Translations under genes and position numbers: made by a program
Notes under the pieces: model-generated
Seen by the model: only the letters and a program-made list of their open reading frames with translations
Told to the model about the DNA's origin: nothing
Database searches by the model: none
In this document: positions 9,670 to 22,100 of the stretch, piece by piece
Layout of the letters: each line of letters starts with the position of its first letter
Numbering within the stretch: position 1 is the stretch's first letter
Source: Petrolisthes cinctipes
Lineage: Eukaryota; Arthropoda; Malacostraca; Decapoda; Porcellanidae
Length of the DNA: 64,000 nt
Assembly (NCBI GenBank): GCA_033782935.1
Contig: JAWQEG010000082.1
Coordinates: 1,860,001 to 1,924,000 of the forward strand
Direction of reading: 5' to 3'

Positions 9670-9681
9670 TATACCAATAAT

Positions 9682-12600
9682 ATCGAATTTTAGCATGTTT
9701 TGGGCCTATATTTTGAAAATATTCTAGCACTGAATAGGCATTTACATATCGCTTCTGAGACCCCAAAATATCGAATTTTCGGGTGTTTTGAGCCTGAATT
9801 TTAGATATAAACGGGTACAGAAGATGCATGAACATATCGACTTTTTGGCACCTAAAATATCGATTTTGGGCATGTTTTGGGTCTGTATCTTGAAAACATT
9901 CTAACTAGGACCCAAAAATACTGAATTTTCGGGTGTTTTGAGCATGAATTTGAGATATAAATGGGTACAGAATATGCATGCACATATCGACTTTGGACAC
10001 TTAAAATATCGATTTTAGCATGTTTTGAGCCTATATTTTGAAAACATTCTAGCACTGAGTAGGCATGTACAGATCACTTCTGTGACCCAAAAATATCGAA
10101 TTTTCGGGTGTTTTGAGGTTGAATTTGAGAAATAATCGAATGCAGAAGATGCATACACATATTGACTTTGGGCTCCTAAAATATCAATTTTCAGCATGTT
10201 TTGGGCCTGTATCTGAGTAGGCATGTACAGATCGCTTCTGGGACCCCAAAATATCGAATTTTCGGGTGTTTTGAGCCTGAATTTGATATATAAACGGGTA
10301 CAGAAGATGGATTCACATATCGACTTTTGGGCACCTAAAAGATCAATTTTCTGTATGTTTTGGGCCTGTATATTGAAAATACTCTAACACTGAGTAGGCA
10401 TGTACAGATCGCTTCTGGGACCCCAAAGTATCGAATTTTCAGGTGTTTTGAGCCTGAATTTGAGATATAAACGGGTGCAGAATATGCATCCACATATCTA
10501 CTTTTGGGCACCTAAAAGATCGATTTTTAGTATGTTTTGGGCCTGTATTTTGAAAATACTCTAACATGGAATAGACATGTACAGATTGCTTCTGGGACCC
10601 CAAAATATCGAATTTTCGGGTGTTTTGGTCCTGAATTTGTGATATCGACTTTGGGCACCTAAAATATCGATTTTTAGCTTGTTTTGGGCCTATATTTTGA
10701 AAATATTCTAGCACTAAGTAGGCATGTACAGATCACTTCTGGGACCCCAAAATATCGAATTTTCGGGTGTTTTGAGCCTGAATTTGAGATATAAACGGGT
10801 GCCGAAGATGCATACACATATATGATTTTGGACTCTTAATATATCGATTTTTAGTATGTTTTGAGCCTATATTTTAAAAACATTCTAGCACTGAGTAGGC
10901 ATGTACAGATCGCTTCTGGGACCCAAAAATATCGAATTTTCGGGTGTTTTGAGGTTGAATTTGGGATATAAACGGGTGCAGAAGATGCATACACATATTG
11001 ACTTTTGGGCACCTAAAAGATCGATTTTCAGTATGTTTAGGGCCTGTATATTGAAAATACTCTAACACGGAGTAGGCATGGCCAGATCGCTTCTGGGACC
11101 CCAAAATATCGAATTTTCGGGTGTTTTGGGCCTGAATCTGAGATATCGACTTTGAGCACCTAAAATATCGAATTTTAGCATGTTTTGGGCGTATATTTTG
11201 AAAATATTCTAGCACTGAGTAGGCATTTACAGATCGCTTCTGGGACCCCAAAATAGCGAATTTTCGGGTGTTTTGAGCCAAAATTTTAAATATAAACGGG
11301 TACAGAAGATGCATGCACATATCGACTTTTTGGCACCTAAAATATCGATTTTGAGCATGTTTTGGGTCTGTATCTAGAAAACATTCTAACTAGGAGTAGG
11401 CATGTACAGATCGCTTCTGGGACCCAAAAATACCGAATTTTCATGTGTTTTGAGCCTGAATTTGAGATATAAACGGGTACAGAAGATGCATGCACATATC
11501 GACTTTGGACACTTAAAATATCGATTTTAGCATGTTTTGAGCCTATATTTGAAAAAATTCTAGCACTGAGTAGGCATGTACAGATCACTTCTGAGACCCT
11601 AAAATATCGAATTTTCGGGTGTTTTGAGGTTGAATTTGAGAAATAATCGAAAGCAGAAGATACATACACATATTGACTCTGGGCACCTAAAATATCAATT
11701 TTCATCATGTTTTGGGCCTGTATCTGAGTAGACATGTACAGATCGCTTCTGGGCCCCCAAAATATCGAATTCTCGGGTATTTGGAGCCTGAATTTGATAT
11801 ATAAACGGGTACAGAAGATGGATTCACATATCGACTTTTGGGCACCTAAAAGATCAATTTTCTGTATGTTTTGGGCCTGTATATTGAAAATACTCTAACA
11901 CTGAGTATGCATGTACAGATCGCTTCTGGGACCCCAAAATTTCGAATTTTCAGGTGTTTTGAGCTTGAATTTGAGATATAAACGGGTGCAGAATATGCAT
12001 CCACATATCTACTTTTGGGCACCTAAAAGATCGATTTTTAGTATGTTTTGGGCCTGTATATTGAAAATACTCTAACACGGAGTAGGCATGTACAGATCGC
12101 TTCTGGGACCCCAAAATATCGAATTTTCGGGTGTTTTGGGCCTGAATATAAGATATCGACTTTGAGCACCTAAAATATCGAATTTTAGCATGTTTTGGGT
12201 CTATATTTTGAAAATATTCTAGCACTGAGTAGGCATTTACATATCGCTTCTGAGACCCCAAAATAGCGATTTTTCGGGTGTTTTGAGCCTGAATTTTAGA
12301 TATAAACGGGTACAGAAGATGCATGCACATATCGACTTTTTGGCACCTAAAATATCGATTTTGAGCATGTTTTGGGTCTGTATCTTGAAAACATTCTAAC
12401 TAGGACCCAAAAATACTGAATTTTCGGGTGTTTTGAGCATGAATTTGAGATATAAATGGGTACAGAAGATGCATGCACATATCGACTTTGGACACTTAAA
12501 ATATCGATTTTAGCATGTTTTGAGCCTATATTTTGAAAACATTCTAGCACTGAGTAGGCATGTACAGATCACTTCTGTGACCCAAAAATATCGAATTTTC

Positions 12601-15600
12601 GGGTGTTTTGAGGTTGAATTTGAGAAGTAATCGAATGCAGAAGATGCATACACATATTGACTTTGGGCACCTAAAATATCAATTTTCAGCATGTTTTGGG
12701 CCTGTATCTGAGTAGGCATGTACAGATCGCTTCTGGGACCCCAAAATATCGAATTTTCGGTGTTTGGAGCCTGAATTTGATATATAAACGGGTACAGAAG
12801 ATGGATTCACATATCGACTTTTGGGCACCTAAAAGATCAATTTTTGTATGTTTTGGGCCTGTATATTGAAAATACTCTAACACTGAGTATGCATGTACAG
12901 ATCGCTTCTGGGACCCCAAAATATCGAATTTTCAGGTGTTTTGAGCCTGAATTTGAGATATAAATTGGTGCAGAATATGCATCCACATATCTACTTTTGG
13001 ATTCACATATCGACTTTTGGGCACCTAAAAGATCAATTTTCTGTATGTTTTGGGCCTGTATATTGAAAATACTCTAACACTGAGTATGCATGTACAGATC
13101 GCTTCTGGGACCCCAAAATATCGAATTTTCAGGTGTTTTGAGCCTGAATTTGAGATATAAACGGGTGCAGAATATGCATCCACATATCTACTTTTGGGCA
13201 CCTAAAAGATCGATTTTTAGTATGTTTTGGGCCTGTATTTTGAAAATACTCTAACATGGAATAGGCATGTACAGATCGCTTCTGGGACCCCAAAATATCG
13301 AATTTTCGGGTGTTTTGGTCCTGAATTTGTGATATCGACTTTGGGCACCTAAAATATCGATTTTTAGCATGTTTTGGGCCTATATTTTGAAAATATTCTA
13401 GCACTAAGTAGGCATGTACAGATCACTTCTGGGACCCCAAAATATCGAATTTTCGGGTGTTTTGAGCCTGAATTTGAGATATAAACGGGTGCCGAAGATG
13501 CATACACATATATGATTTTGGACTCTTAATATATCGATTTTTAGCATGTTTTGAGCCTATATTTTAAAAACATTCTAGCACTGAGTAGGCATGTACAGAT
13601 CGCTTCTGGGACCCAAAAATATCGAATTTTCGGGTGTTTTGAGGTTGAATTTGGGATATAAACGGGTGCAGAAGATGCATACACATATTGACTTTTGGGC
13701 ACCTAAAAGATCGATTTTCAGTATGTTTAGGGCCTGTATATTGAAAATACTCTAACACGGTGTAGGCATGGCCAGATCGCTTCTGGGACCCCAAAATATC
13801 GAATTTTCGGGTGTTTTGGGCCTGAATCTGAGATATCGACTTTGAGCACCTAAAATATCGAATTTTAGCATGTTTTGGGCGTATATTTTGAAAATATTCT
13901 AGCACTGAGTAGGCATTTACAGATCGCTTCTGGGACCCCAAAATAGCGAATTTTCGGGTGTTTTGAGCCAAAATTTTAGATATAAACAGGTACAGAAGAT
14001 GCATGAACATATCGACTTTTTGGCACCTAAAATATCGATTTTGAGCATGTTTTGGGTCTGTATCTTGAAAACATTCTAACTAGGAGTAGGCATGTACAGA
14101 TCGCTTCTGGGACCCAAAAATACCGAATTTTCTTGTGTTTTGAGCCTGAATTTGAGATATAAACGGGTACAGAAGATGCATGCACATATCGACTTTGGAC
14201 ACTTAAAATATCGATTTTAGCATGTTTTGAGCCTATATTTTGAAAAAATTCTAGCACTGAGTAGGCATGTACAGATCACTTCTGTGACCCAAAAATATCG
14301 AATTTTCGGGTCTTTTGAGGTTGAATTTGAGAAATAATCGAATGCAGAAGATACATACACATATTGACTCTGGGCACCTAAAATATCAATTTTCAGTATG
14401 TTTTGGGCCTGTATCTGAGTAGGCATGTACAGATCGCTTCTGGGACCCCAAAATATCGAATTTTCGGGTATTTGGAGCCTGAATTTGATATATAAACGGG
14501 TACAGAAGATGGATTCACATATCGACTTTTGGGCACCTAAAAGATCAATTTTCTGTATGTTTTGGGCCTGTATATTGAAAATACTCTAACACTGAGTATG
14601 CATGTACAGATCGCTTCTGGGACCCCAAAATTTCGAATTTTCAGGTGTTTTGAGCTTGAATTTGAGATATAAACGGGTGCAGAATATGCATCCACATATC
14701 TACTTTTGGGCACCTAAAAGATCGATTTTTAGTATGTTTTGGGCCTGTATATTGAAAATACTCTAACACGGAGTAGGCATGTACAGATCGCTTCTAGGAC
14801 CCCAAAATATCGAATTTTCGGGTGTTTTGGGCCTAAATATAAGATATCGACTTTGAGCACCTAAAATATCGAATTTTAGCATGTTTTGGGCCTATATTTT
14901 GAAAATATTCTAGCACTGAGTAGGCATTTACATATCGCTTCTGAGACCCCAAAATTGCGAATTTTCGGGTGTTTTGAGCCTGAATTTTAGATATAAACGG
15001 GTACAGAAGATGCATGAACATATCGACTTTTTGGCACCTAAAATATCGATTTTGGGCATGTTTTGGGTCTGTATCTTGAAAACATTCTAACTAGGACCCA
15101 AAAATACTGAATTTTCGGGTGTTTTGAGCATGAATTTGAGATATAAATGGGTACAGAATATGCATGCACATATCGACTTTGGACACTTAAAATATCGATT
15201 TTAGCATGTTTTGAGCCTATATTTTGAAAACATTCTAGCACTGAGTAGGAATGTACAGATCACTTCTGTGACCCAAAAATATCGAATTTTCGGGTGTTTT
15301 GAGGTTGAATTTGAGAAATAATCGAATGCAGAAGATGCATACACATATTGACTTTGGGCTCCTAAAATATCAATTTTCAGCATGTTTTCGGCCTGTATCT
15401 GAGTAGGCATGTACAGATCGCTTCTGGGACCCCAAAATATCGAATTTTCGGGTGTTTGGAGCCTGAATTTGATATATAAACGGGTACAGAAGATGGATTC
15501 ACATATCGACTTTTGGGCACCTAAAAGATCAATTTTCTGTATGTTTTGGGCCTGTATATTGAAAATACTCTAACACTGAGTAGGCATGTACAGATCGCTT

Positions 15601-16175
15601 CTGGGACCCCAAAATATCGAATTTTCAGGTGTTTTGAGCCTGAATTTGAGATATAAACGGGTGCAGAATATGCATCCACATATCTACTTTTGGGCACCTA
15701 AAAGATCGATTTTTAGTATGTTTTGGGCCTGTATTTTGAAAATACTCTAACATGGAATAGGCATGTACAGATTGCTTCTGGGACCCCAAAATATCGAATT
15801 TTCGGGTGTTTTGGTCCTGAATTTGTGATATCGACTTTGGGCACCTAAAATATCGATTTTTAGCTTGTTTTGGGCCTATATTTTGAAAATATTCTAGCAC
15901 TAAGTAGGCATGTACAGATCACTTCTGGGACCCCAAAATATCGAATTTTCGGGTGTTTGGAGCCTGAATTTGAGATATAAACGGGTGCCGAAGATGCATA
16001 CACATATATGATTTTGGACTCTTAATATATTGATTTTTAGCATGTTTTGAGCCTATATTTTAAAAACATTCTACCACTGAGTAGGCATGTACAGATCGCT
16101 TCTGGGACCCAAAAATATCGAATTTTCGGGTGTTTTGAGGTTGAATTTGGGATATAAACGGGTGCAGAAGATGCA
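9682..16175. repeat. satellite array, 2.5-2.7-kb higher-order repeat
   Basis: Continuation of the left array. The same landmark monomers recur at 10015, 12510 and 15201 (steps of 2,495 and 2,691 bp), and at 10439, 13129 and 15625. With the DIRS element removed, the step from 72 is 2,496 bp. The longer step comes from a 195-bp duplication: the text beginning GGATTCACATATCGACTTTT at about 12803 is repeated at about 12998. Monomer classes include ones with the 27-bp deletion (AACTAGGACCCAAA at 9898, 12402 and about 15086). No gene is present. Confidence 0.92.
12803..13192. repeat. 195-bp duplication inside one satellite unit
   Basis: Two copies about 195 bp apart share the order GGATTCACATATCGAC, GATCAATTTT(C)TGTATG, CTGAGTATGCATGTACAG and TTTTCAGGTGTTTTGAGCC. 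The neighbouring units at 10.3 kb and 15.5 kb have a single copy. This explains the difference between 2,495-bp and 2,691-bp units. Exact breakpoints are uncertain within the shared sequence. Confidence 0.7.
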
Positions 16176-19100
16176 TACACATATCGACTTTTTGGCACCT
16201 AAAATATCGATTTTGAGCATGTTTTGGGTCTGTATCTAGAAAACATTCTAACTAGGAGTAGGCATGTACAGATCGCTTCTGGGACCCAAAAATACCGAAT
16301 TTTCTTGTGTTTTGAGCCTGAATTTGAGATATAAACGGGTACAGAAGATGCATGCACATATCGACTTTAGACACATAAAATATCGATTTTTAGCATGTTT
16401 TGAGCCTATATTCTGAAAACATACTAGCACTGAGTAGGCATGTAGAGATTTCTTCTGGGACCCAAAAATATCGTTTTTTCGGGTGTTTTGGGCCTGAATT
16501 TGAGATATTGACTTTGGGCACCTAAAATATCGATTTATAGCATGTTTTGGGCCTATATTTTGAAAATATTTTAACACTGAGTAGGCATGTACAGATCGCT
16601 TCTAGGACCCAAAAATACCGAATTTTCTTGTGTTTTGAGCCTGAATTTGAGATATAAACAGGTACAGAAGATGCATTCACATATCGACTTTTGGGCACCT
16701 AAAATATCGATTTTCTGTATGTTTTGGGCCTGTATTTTGAAAATACTCTAACACGGAGTAGGCATGTACAGATCGCTTCTGGGACCCCAAAATATAGAAT
16801 TTTCGGGTGTTTTGGGCCTGAATTTGATATATCGACTTTGGACACTTAAAATATTGATTTTTAGCATGTTTTGGGCCTATATTTTGAAAATATTCTAGCA
16901 CTGAGTAGGCATGTACAGATCGCTTCTGGGACCCCAAAATATCGAATTTTCGGGTGTTTTGAGCCTGAATTTAGGATGTAAACGGGTACAGAAAATGCAT
17001 GCACATATTGACTTTGGGCACCTAAAAGATCGATTTTCAGCATGTTTTGGGCCTGTATTTTGAAAATACTAAAACACGGAGTAGGCATGTACAGATCGGT
17101 TCTGAGACCCAAAAATATCGAATTTTCGGGTGTTTTTAGCCTGAATTTGAGATATAAACAGGTACTGAAGATGCATGCACATATCGACTTTTGGGCACCT
17201 AAAATATCGATTTTGTGCATGTTTTGGGTCTGTATCTTGAAAACATTCTAACTAGGACCCAACAATACCGAATTTTCGGGTGTTTTGAGCATGAATTTGA
17301 GATATAAACGGGTACAGAAGATGCATGCACATATCGACTTTGGACACATAAAATATCGATTTTTATCATGTTTTGAGCCTATATTTTTTAAACATACTAG
17401 CACTGAGTAGGCATGTAGAGATTTCTTCTGGGACCCAAAAATATCGTATTTACGGGTGTTTTGGGCCTGAATTTGAGATATCGACTTTGGGCACCTAAAA
17501 TATCGATTTTGAGCATGTTTTGGGTCTGTATCTTGAAAACATTCTAACTAGGAGTAGGCATGTACAGATCGCTTATAGGACCCAAAAATACCGAATTTTC
17601 CGGTGTTTTGAGCCTGAATTTGAGATATAAACGGGTACATATAGACTTTGGACTCTTAAAATATCGATTGTTAGCATGTTTTGGGCCTGCATCTGAGTAG
17701 GCATGTACCGATCGCTTCTGGGACCCCAAAATATCGAATTTTCGGGTGTTTTGGGCCTGAATTTGATATATCGACTTTGGACACTTAAAATATCGATTTT
17801 TAGCATGTTTTGGGCCTATATTTTGAAAATATTCTAGCACTGAGTAGGCATGTACAGATCGCTTCTGGGACCCCAAAATATCGAATTTTCGGGTGTTTTG
17901 AGCCGGAATTTAGGATGTAAACGGGTACAGAAAATGCATGCACATATTGACTTTGGGCACATAAAAGATCGATTTTCAGCATGTTTTGGGCCTGTATTTT
18001 GAAAAAAACTTTAACACGGAGTAGGCACGTACAGATCGGTTCTGGGACCCAAAAATATCGAATTTTCGGGTATTTTGAGCTTGAATTTGAGATATAAACA
18101 GGTACTGAAGATGCATCCACATATCGACTTTTGGGCACCTAAAATATCGATTTTGAGCATGTTTTGGGTCTGTATCTTGAAAATCATTCTAACTAGGACC
18201 CAAAAATACATAATTTTCGGGTGTTTTGAGCATGAATTTGAGATATAAACGGGTACAGAAGATGCAAGCACATATCGACTTTTGACACATAAAATATCGA
18301 TTTTTAGCATGTTTTGAGCCTATATTCTAAAAACATACTAGCACTGAGTAGGCATGTAGAGATTTCTTCTGGGACCCAAAAATATCGTATTTTCGGGTGT
18401 TTTGGGCCTGAATTTGAGATATTGAATTTGGGCACCTGAAATATCGATTTATAGCATGTTTTGGGCCTATATTTTGAAAATATTTTAACACTGAGTAGGC
18501 ATGTACAGATCGCTTCTGGAACCCCAAAAGAGCAAATTTTCGGGTGTTTTAAGCCTGAATTTGCGATATAAACGGGTGCAGAAGATGTATGCACATATCG
18601 ACTTTTGGGCACCAAAAATATCGATTTTGAGCATGTTTTGGGTCTGTATCTTGGAAACATTCTAACTAGGAGTAGGCATATACAGATCGCTTCTAGGACC
18701 CAAAAATACCGAATTTTCTGGTGTTTTGAGCCTGAATTTGAGATATGAACTGGTACAGAAGATGCATGCACATATCGACTTTCGACAATTAAAATATAGA
18801 TTTTTAGCATGTTTTGAGCCTATATTTTGAAAACATTCTAGCACTGAGTAGGCATGTACAGATCGCTTCTGTGACCCAAAAATATCGAATTTTCGGGTGT
18901 TTTGAGCCTGAATTTGAGATATAAACGGGTACAGAAAATCATGCACATATCGACTTTGGACACTTAAAATATCGATTTTTAGCATCTTTTGGGCCTCTTT
19001 CTGAGTAGGCATGTACAGATCGCTTCTGGGACCCCAAAATATCGAATTTTCGGGTGTTTGGAGCCTGAATTTGAGATATAAACAGGTACAGAAGATGCAT

Positions 19101-22100
19101 TCACATATCGACATTTGGGCACCTAAAATATCGATTTTCTGTATGTTTTGGGCCTGTATTTTGAAAATAGTCTAACTCGGAGTAGGCATGTACAGATCGC
19201 TTCTGGGACCCCAAAATATAGAATTTTCGGGTGTTTTGGGCCTGAATTTGATATATCGACTTTGGACACTTAAAATATCGATTTTTAGCATGTTTTGGGC
19301 CTATATTTTGAAAATATTCTAGCACTGACTAGGCATGTACAGATTGCTTCTGGGACCCCAAAATATCGAATTTTCGGGTGTTTTGAGCCTGAATTTAGGA
19401 TGTAAACGGGTACAGAAAATGCATGCACATATTGACTTTGGGCACCTAAAAGATTGATTTTCAGCATGTTTTGGTCCTGTATTTTGAAAATACTCTAACA
19501 CGGAGTAGGCATGTACAGATCGGTTCTGAGACCCAAAAATATCGAATTTTCGGGTGTTTTTAGCCTGAATTTGAGATATAAACAGGTACTGTAGATGCAT
19601 GCACATATCGACTTTTGGGCACCTAAAATATCGATTTTGTGCATGTTTTGGGTCTGTATCTTGAAAACATTCTAACTAGGACCCAACAATACCGAATTTT
19701 CGGGTGTTTTGAGCATGAATTTGAGATATAAACGGGTACAGAAGATGCATGCACATATCGACTTTGGACACATAAAATATCGATTTTTAGCATGTTTTGA
19801 GCCTATATTTTTTAAACATACTAGCACTGAGTAGGCATGTAGAGATTTCTTCTGGGACCCAAAAATATCGTATTTTCGGGTGTTTTGGGCCTGAATTTGA
19901 GATATCGACTTTGGGCACCTAAAATATCGATTTTGAGCATGTTTTGGGTCTGTATCTTGAAAACATTCTATCTAGGAGTAGGCATGTACAGATCGCTTAT
20001 AGGACCCAAAAATACCGAATTTTCGGGTGTTTTGAGCATGAATTTGAGATATAAACGGGTACAGAAGATGCATGCACATATCTACTTTCGACACTTAAAA
20101 TATCGATTTTTAGCATGTTTTGAGCCTATATTTTGAAAACATTCTAGCACTGAGTAGGCATGTACAGATTACTTCTGTGACCCAAAAATTTCGAATTTTC
20201 GGGTGTTTTGAAATTGAATTTGAGAAATAATCGAATCCAGAAGATGCATACACATATTGAGTTTGGGCACCTAAAATATTAATTTTCAGCATGTTTTGGG
20301 CCTGTATTTGAGTAGGCATGTACAGATCGCTTCTGGGACCCCAAAATATCGAATTTTCGGGTGTTTGGAGCCTGAATTTGATATATAAACGGGTACAGAA
20401 GATGGATGCACATATCGACTTTTGGGCACCTAAAAGATAAATTTTCTGTATGTTTTGGGCCTGTATATTGAAAATACTCTAACACGGAGTAGGCATGTAC
20501 AGATCGCTTCAGGGACCCCAAAATATCGAATTTTCGGGCGCTTTGTGCCTGTATTTTAAATATCGACTTTGGGCACCTAAAATATCGATTTTTAGCATGT
20601 TTTGGGCCTATATTTTAATAATAACCTACACTGAGTAGGCATGTACATATCGCTTCTGGGACCCCAAAATATCGAATTTTCGGGTGTTTTGAGCCTGAAT
20701 TTAAGATATAAACGGGAACAGAAAATATATGCACTTATTGACTTTGGGCACCCAAAATATCGATTTTCAGCATGTTTTGGGCCTGTATCTGAGTAGGCAT
20801 GTACAGATCGCTTCTGGGACCCCAAAATATCTTATTTTCGGGTGTTTGGAGCCTGAATTTGATATTTAAACGGGTACAGAAGATGGATTCACATATCGAC
20901 TTTTGGGCACCTAAAAGATCAATTTTCTGTATGTTTTGGGCCTGTATATTGAAAATACTCTAACACTGAGTAGGCATGTACAGATCGCTTCTGGGACCCC
21001 AAAATATCGAATTTTCAGGTGTTTTGAGCCTGAATTTGAGATATAAACGGGTGCAGAATATGCATCCACATATCTACTTTTGGGCACCTAAAAGATCGAT
21101 TTTTAGTATGTTTTGGGCCTGTATTTTGAAAATACTCTAACATGGAATAGGCATGTACAGATTGCTTCTGGGACCCCAAAATATCGAATTTTCGGGTGTT
21201 TTGGTCCTGAATTTGTGATATCGACTTTGGGCACCTAAAATATCGATTTTTAGCATGTTTTGGGCCTATATTTTGAAAATATTCTAGCACTAAGTAGGCA
21301 TGTACAGATCACTTCTGGGACCCCAAAATATCGAATTTTCGGGTGTTTTGAGCCTGAATTTGAGATATAAACGGGTGCCGAAGATGCATACACATATATG
21401 ATTTTGGACTCTTAATATATCGATTTTTAGCATGTTTTGAGCCTATATTTTAAAAACATTCTAGCACATTCAGATCGCTTCTGGGACCAAAAAATATCGA
21501 ATTTTCGGGTGTTTTGAGGTTGAATTTGGGATATAAACGGGTGCAGAAGATGCATACACATATCGACTTTTTGGCACCTAAAATATCGATTTTGAGCATG
21601 TTTTGGGTCTGTATCTAGAAAACATTCTAACTAGGAGTAGGCATGTACAGATCGCTTCTGGGACCCAAAAATACCGAATTTTCTTGTGTTTTGAGCCTGA
21701 ATTTGAGATATAAACGGGTACAGAAGATGCATGCACATATCGACTTTAGACACATAAAATATCGATTTTTAGCATGTTTTGAGCCTATATTCTGAAAACA
21801 TACTAGCACTGAGTAGGCATGTAGAGATTTCTTCTGGGACCCAAAAATATCGTTTTTTCGGGTGTTTTGGGCCTGAATTTGAGATATTGACTTTGGGCAC
21901 CTAAAATATCGATTTATAACATGTTTTGGGCGTATATTTTGAAAATATTTTAACACTGAGTAGGCATGTACAGATCGCTTCTAGGACCCAAAAATACCGA
22001 ATTTTCTTGTGTTTTGAGCCTGAATTTGAGATATAAACGGGTACAGAAGATGCATGCACATATCGACTTTCGACACTTAAAATATCGATTTTTAGCATGT

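Larger units (their letters stand above)
2235..9681 (-). mobile_element. DIRS-like tyrosine recombinase retrotransposon, structurally complete
   Basis: A 7,447-bp element read on the minus strand, with gag, RT/RNase H and tyrosine recombinase frames in that order, 210-bp inverted terminal repeats, and an internal complementary region near its 3' end. That layout is diagnostic of the DIRS1 group, which moves through RNA and a circular DNA and integrates with a tyrosine recombinase rather than a DDE integrase. The boundaries are firm: left flank ...CACCTAAAAT and right flank ATCGAATTTT... rejoin to an uninterrupted satellite sequence, and intact versions of the same site occur after 12176 and after 14867. 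There is no target-site duplication. All frames are open and catalytic residues are present, so the copy may be recent. G+C content is far higher than in the surrounding AT-rich satellite. Confidence 0.93.
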
